Positions 59,501-64,000 of a stretch of DNA of 64,000 nt are shown here, in pieces. Positions within the stretch are counted from its first letter, which is position 1. Each line of letters opens with the position of its first letter. The position numbers were made by a program, and so were the translations under genes. This stretch comes from Corinectria fuckeliana (Eukaryota > Ascomycota > Sordariomycetes > Hypocreales > Nectriaceae), in the NCBI GenBank assembly GCA_019137255.1, contig WPDH01000123.1, positions 1 to 64,000 of the forward strand, read 5' to 3'. A model generated the notes under the pieces. It was given only the letters and a program-made list of their open reading frames with translations, had not been told where the DNA came from and searched no databases.

Positions 59501-62250
59501 CGGGAATTTGTCTATAAAGAGAGAGTGATTTCCGCTTGTGTCTAGATATAGAGTAGACACTTAAGCACTCAGATTTCAACTAATTATCTCATAAAATATA
59601 TCAATCTAACCCACTTTTTCTCCTTTATCTAATGAGCTATCTATTAGTTATTAGGACCTACTTTAAAACCCCTTAATCACTTAAAACCTCTAAAAGCTTT
59701 ACAGCTATTTATTTTAAGAAATTTAACTTTTTTATACAGCTTGCGATTTTATATTTAACAAAAAGTAAGTTATAATATATAATTTATATGCTAGTAACTT
59801 AAGATAAGAAGGTTATAACTTTTACTAATATATAGTTTAATAAGTAAAAATACTTTAATCTAAGATATAAAAAAGATATAAAAGCTTATAAGAAATATAC
59901 TTATAAAATCCTAGACTAAATTAATATAAGAGAGGTCTCTAATAATAAAAATATTAGTAAGAAAAACAGTCTTAATATAATAGCTATAAAGTCTTTCTTA
60001 GATCTTACTAAGTTATAAATTTAAGCACTACTTATAATATCTCTAAGAGAGATATAATAGTAAAAAGAGGTTTAACACACTTAGTAATAGTAACTTTAAA
60101 CTAAGACTTTATAAGAAAAGAAAAGCACTCTTAAGATTAGAGGTGTTAAAACTATATCTAAGACTATTTTACTCTTTTCCTCTCTTACTAGGAGAGTTAT
60201 AAGATAAGTCACTTTTCTTAATAATACTTTATATTAGTTTAGCTTACTATATAAGATAGTAAGTATAATACTATTATATAATTTATTACTTAAGATTATA
60301 AATAATATCTTATTAGCTATATAAGCTAAAAATAGTAATAACTTTATAAAACCTAATAATCTTATAAAAAGATTAAAATTATAAGACTTATTAGATAATA
60401 ATAGTTTAGTTAATATATAGATTATTATACTAAAATAAGTTAATAAGATATTAAGAGATAAAATAAATAGTAAGACTAATTTAACCTTATATAATAACTC
60501 TAATAACACCTCTTTTTAGTTACTAGAGGAATTATTATAAAAGACCTAAAAAGATTATAACTAGCACCTTTAGAAAGCTAATATAATCTCTAAGTACTAT
60601 AGTTAAAAGCTCTTAGAGAAAGCTCTTAAGATATAAAGGTAAAAAAAACTTAAAGAGTATACTAAGATAAAGCATATTATTAATATAACTCTTTTAAATA
60701 TAAAAAGATATTCTCTTTATATTAGTATAATACTATCTGCCTTAAGGTTATATAAATAAGTTATAACCTTTTTATAAGTATCTTAGTAATATATAAGCCT
60801 TTTTTTAGAGATTAAAAACCTAAAAGATAAAAAAGCCTATAAGAAGGTTTTTATAAATAAGCTAAATAATAATATTTAGCTTATTAACCTTAAATAAGTA
60901 TTTATATATAAGGTTAATAAATAAAGCTATATAATATACTTTAAGATACACTTAGTAGCTTATAATAATAAGTAAAATAAGAATAAAGCTAAGACTTATA
61001 TATTTATCTTAGTATATAAGACTTTTTAAGTAATATATATAAAATACTATAAGAAAGACCTTAATATATATTAATATAATATTATTAACACTTTTATTAA
61101 AGCTTTACTAGGTAAAAAGGTTTACTACTACTTACTACTAAGAATATTTAAAAAGAGGGTTACTTTAAAGCTCTTAAGAGCTTTTTATAGCTTGTAAATA
61201 TTACTAAAGCTATAATATAAGAATCTTACCTACTTTTTTACTAGTTAAGACTTTAAAGCTTATAAGAAAAACTCTTATATCTTTAAGTATAAAAAGCTTT
61301 TTATCTTTTTTTATATAAATAATATTATTATAATATAGCTAAAAGAGTTTAAAAGTAATTAGTAATAAGTTTATAATATCTTAATAATAAAGTATTAAGT
61401 TAAAAACCTAAAAGAGCTATACTAGTTTCTAGAGATTAAGATTATTAGGGATTATATAATAGGTTACTTTTAGCTCTCTTAAGAGTTATATATTTTAACT
61501 ATAGCTAGGAAATTTAAGTTAAATAGTAAGAGACTAAAAGTCTAAGAAAAAAACCTTTTTACTCTTATAGATTCTTATACTTATAATATATAAAGCTAGC
61601 TTTAGCCTTATCTTAAAGTATAAGGCGAAAGTAGGTAGTATAAGCTATCCTGCTAATACTATAAGGCCTAATATATCTTATATATTATTAAAGCTTAGTT
61701 AATTTAGTTATTAGCTAAGCCTTAAGTATAATAAAGTAGTAGAATAGTATATTAGCTACCTTTATAATACTAGAAAGCTTTATATTTACTATATAGTAGC
61801 TAAGAATTAGAGAAATCTCTTTATAACTGTAAATATAGCTTTTAGAAACTGCTTAATAACTAGAAAGTTCTTATAGGGCTAGGTAGTTATACTATATAAG
61901 AGTCTTATTACTTAAAAGGCTATAAAGTAAGATATAATTACTATATCTAGTATAAAAGCTAAGTTGCTTACTTTTATAAGTGTAGTTAAGAAATAGCTCA
62001 CCTTAAGTTAACTTCTTAGAGAGGTTAATATTAAAGTCTAAAATATAGCTTAAATCTAGTATAATAATATTAATATAATCTAGCTAATTATAAAGTAGTT
62101 AGCTAAGCTAGTTATAACACTTTAGCATATTAATATCTATTATCACTAGGTTTATAAGCTTATTTAAAAAAGTAAAATTAAGATATTTTAGCTACTTATA
62201 GCCTAAATACTAACAGATAGCCTTATAAAGCCTCTTTTAAAATAAAAACA
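56600..62250 (+). pseudogene. copia-2 gag-pol relic
   Basis: The integrase C-terminus at about 59050-59225 reads KVFKYLAYLI, then I-K-R-A-Y-I-R-Y-L-I-S-Y-K-S-V-K-V-Y, matching the copia R-A-K-x-G-Y-L-V-G-Y-x-S-x-N-x-Y-R block. Reverse transcriptase follows: a Q-Y-N-I-I-N-T-F block at about 61070, a K-L-L-R-A-F/L-Y-S-L block at about 61170-61195, and Y-I-N-N-I-I-I-I (from YVDD) at 61312-61335. Then L-K-E-L-x-x-F-L-E-I-K-I-I-R-D-Y at about 61400-61455 corresponds to the family L-G-x-x-x-x-F-L-G-I. The gag part is not individually recognised. TAA/TAG codons occur throughout, and it is inactive. Confidence 0.72.
59360..59580. other. Non-RIPed island inside copia-2
   Basis: About 220 bp of ordinary composition (CpG, CpA and TpG all present) is embedded in RIPed sequence between the integrase and reverse transcriptase segments. 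The - strand is open for 74 codons (59579-59355), but the product is not recognised. Because RIP acts on duplicated DNA, the simplest reading is a segment that was single-copy when RIP occurred, or that arrived later. Flanks at 59260-59360 and 59580-59640 are intermediate in composition. No inverted repeats or target duplication were found. Confidence 0.6.
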
Positions 62251-63111
62251 TATAACTTTTATTATATAATTATAAATATATATAGCCCTAAATAAAGCTA
62301 TATAATAAGCCTAGTAACACTTATAATTTCTTATATTATCTTACTATTAAATTAGAAAAGAAAAACACTTAGAAGATCTCTTATTTTCTAACTTTATAAT
62401 AATCTTATTTACTTTTATATTAAATAACTTAGTTTATATAAAAAGAGGTAAATAAGATTAGAGGTAATATTATTATATTACTTAGCTAAAGAGATCTCTA
62501 AAGAGCTTAAAAAATAGTATTAAAATATAATTTTTATATATAGTTAATATCTTCTAGTCTTTTAATTTAATATTAAATAATTAGCTATACTAATTAGGCT
62601 GCTTAACTAGTATAATAAAATATAAGAGCTATAATTTTATAACCTTATTAAGTATTAAGATATTAATATAATAGGTTAGCCTTATATATTAGGATTAGTA
62701 ATATTATTATTATAATAATAAAAGGGTTAGTTTAGTATAACAGTTAGAGCTACTATATATTATATAATTTTAAGACCCTCTCTTAATAGCTAATATAAAA
62801 CACTAACTTAAAAGCCTAAAAAGGGTTAATTCTTACACTTTTACTAAATATAATAATAACCTCTTTCTTTTATTACCTTCTTTTAAAGCTAAAATCCTAT
62901 ATAGTAGCTCTAACTGTTATCTTAAGGCACTAGCTAAAGCTACTATACTTTTAGATTAAGACTAGAGTTTAATTTTAGCCCTAGTAAGAATTCTCTTATT
63001 TTTAGGAGCTAAAAACACTAAGAAATTAGCTAGCTAGCACTATCAGATAGTTACAAATAGTCTTATTAGTTAGTCAGACTAACTGCCCCTAGCAGCCAGT
63101 CTGAGAGGGTG

Positions 63112-63274
63112 TGTTAGTAGTAGGACCACTAGTCAGGCCCGCTATCAGGCACCGTCCATATTTCTGCCTTAGATGCTAGGCATCTAGCGACAACGGCGAT
63201 CCCCTTGGGGACTCACCGTTCCGCCCCTTTTCCTAGCTTAGTACAGTTACACAATACACGCAGTCACATCAATA
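63112..63274 (+). repeat. 3' LTR of copia-2
   Basis: The mirror image of the 5' copy: the inner (left) half carries the G-to-A changes and the outer (right) half keeps C and G. Confidence 0.92.
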
Positions 63275-63297
63275 GTACAGCCCGAATAGCACGACTC
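63275..63297 (-). repeat. Right terminal inverted repeat of the MITE-like element
   Basis: The 23-bp partner of 55990-56012. Its first five bases are the right-hand gtaca target duplication of copia-2. Confidence 0.75.
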
Positions 63298-64000
63298 TGA
63301 ATATTAGTGTGGGCAAAAACAAGCGTATCAATTCAATTAACGGCAAAAGCATGCCCTTCCAGCTAATGGGCAGGCGGCTGCTTTAAGTAGACAGCTTGAC
63401 AGCCCAGCTGACTGTGAGCCCTACGGTCAATATACCCCGGAAGTCCAAACTTCCACCAACACACTGCAATTGATAACAAAACCGAGCATGCTGATGGAAC
63501 ACCTTTGGTCGTGAAGAAGGAAACCATTCTCCGTAAACGGGTCTTATAACACCACTGAGGTAGATGGCGCCGTCCCCCACGGCGATAGAAGTCCGGAACT
63601 TCAACGCAGAATCGCTGGGGAGGTCAGAGTGTACATTAGTGCAGAAAACCCTCAGGCTCAAAGTGGGGCATGCAGTATAACCAGCGGTTAATAATGTACT
63701 TAGATACCTTTACATAGAAAACCCTGTGTGCGGGTATCTTAGGTATAACTGATTAAGATGTTCAACTTATTTGATCAACTTAAGTGCACGCCTACCAAGT
63801 GAAGCCGCGGGGGGCCCAACTCAGCAAGCCGGGTTGACCGGATTGACTTGACCGTTTGGGTGCGTCGAAACCGCCTCGGCCAAAACCCTTTTCCGCCGCG
63901 CTCCCTGGCCCGACAAATCCCGTGCCAGGACTGGGAGGGGGCCACCCACTGTGGGCTGTCTGGGCCCTTGCTTGTGTCGGCAAGTCGGTCACCAGCCTGA
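63298..64000. other. Ordinary-composition right flank, no supportable gene
   Basis: About 700 bp of mixed composition. A 92-codon - strand frame (63661-63383) opens without an ATG at its start and matches no family I know. It could be part of an exon of a gene extending right. A second - frame at 63992-63792 is Pro/Gly-rich and unconvincing. Confidence 0.45.

Larger units (their letters stand above)
56268..63274 (+). mobile_element. Ty1/copia retrotransposon (copia-2), + strand, RIPed
   Basis: The element is 7,007 bp with 163-bp LTRs at 56268-56430 and 63112-63274, and exact target duplication gtaca (56263-56267 and 63275-63279). The LTRs begin TGTT and end AATA. Copia gene order is visible on the + strand: integrase C-terminus ending near 59225, then reverse transcriptase with the catalytic box at 61312-61323, then RNase H to about 62250. 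The interior is extremely AT-rich and TpA-rich except for an unmutated island at 59360-59580. Confidence 0.9.
55990..63297. mobile_element. MITE-like inverted-repeat element interrupted by copia-2
   Basis: A 23-bp terminal inverted repeat with one mismatch lies at 55990-56012 and 63275-63297; its core is TGCTATTCGGGCTGTAC. A second direct copy of CTATTCGGGCTGTA sits just inside the left end at about 56020-56033. Removing copia-2 and one copy of gtaca leaves about 300 bp without an ORF, the size of a MITE. The copia target site gtaca is the inner end of the right inverted repeat. A target duplication for the MITE itself was not found. Confidence 0.65.

Noticed and set aside
60234..60509. 91-codon - strand open frame in AT-rich DNA
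   Set aside because: Leu/Ile/Asn composition expected of AT-saturated sequence. It is antisense to the copia-2 pol relic with no family resemblance.
1..64000. CRISPR arrays, bacterial operons, rRNA or tRNA genes
   Set aside because: No regularly spaced repeats of the right size were seen, gene structure is eukaryotic with introns, and no canonical tRNA T-arm plus acceptor or 5S signature was recognised by eye.

Overview
The window looks like nuclear DNA of a filamentous ascomycete (Pezizomycotina; Sordariomycetes is my best guess). It has spliced genes with short GT-AG introns and CTAAC/CTAAT-type branch sites. Blocks of ordinary base composition alternate with very AT-rich, TpA-rich blocks in which coding relics carry stops explained by C-to-T changes on either strand. 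That is the signature of repeat-induced point mutation (RIP). Only four protein genes could be supported in 64 kb.

Layout. 1-20.9 kb is a RIP-mutated nest of retrotransposons. A Ty1/copia element on the + strand (left end outside the window) was split by a Ty3/gypsy element on the - strand (1262-9487, target duplication actaa) and by a chromodomain Ty3/gypsy element on the + strand (9992-19377, target duplication agact). A 672-bp miniature LTR element (1761-2432, target duplication ttttc) sits inside the first gypsy element. Both gypsy elements carry a readable extra ORF relic that I could not assign to gag or pol. 21.06-35.3 kb has ordinary composition but no supportable gene. 35.3-43.4 kb holds a Cdc25-type Ras exchange factor (+) converging with an UNC-93-like membrane protein (-). 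43.4-48.0 kb has no supportable gene. 48.0-48.8 kb is the mitochondrial Fe-S assembly gene isa1, whose last exon is only 38 nt.

49.4-55.1 kb is a copia element (- strand, target duplication cgata). It inserted just upstream of an O6-alkylguanine-DNA alkyltransferase gene, at a point where an open frame in phase with that gene runs across the empty site. 56.0-63.3 kb is a second copia element (+ strand, target duplication gtaca) that landed in the terminal inverted repeat of a roughly 300-bp MITE-like sequence. In both copia elements the LTR pairs show where RIP began and stopped: the outermost parts are spared and the inner parts are mutated.

The host genes do not form a pathway cluster. They are ordinary housekeeping or signalling functions: Ras/cAMP signalling, a membrane protein of unknown substrate, mitochondrial [4Fe-4S] assembly and DNA alkylation repair. 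The unusual biology is in the repeats: the ordered nest, the miniature element, the antisense ORF and post-pol ORF relics, the RIP edges and an unmutated island inside a RIPed element. Coordinates of LTRs, target duplications and splice sites were read base by base. Relic coding boundaries are approximate. No search was run.
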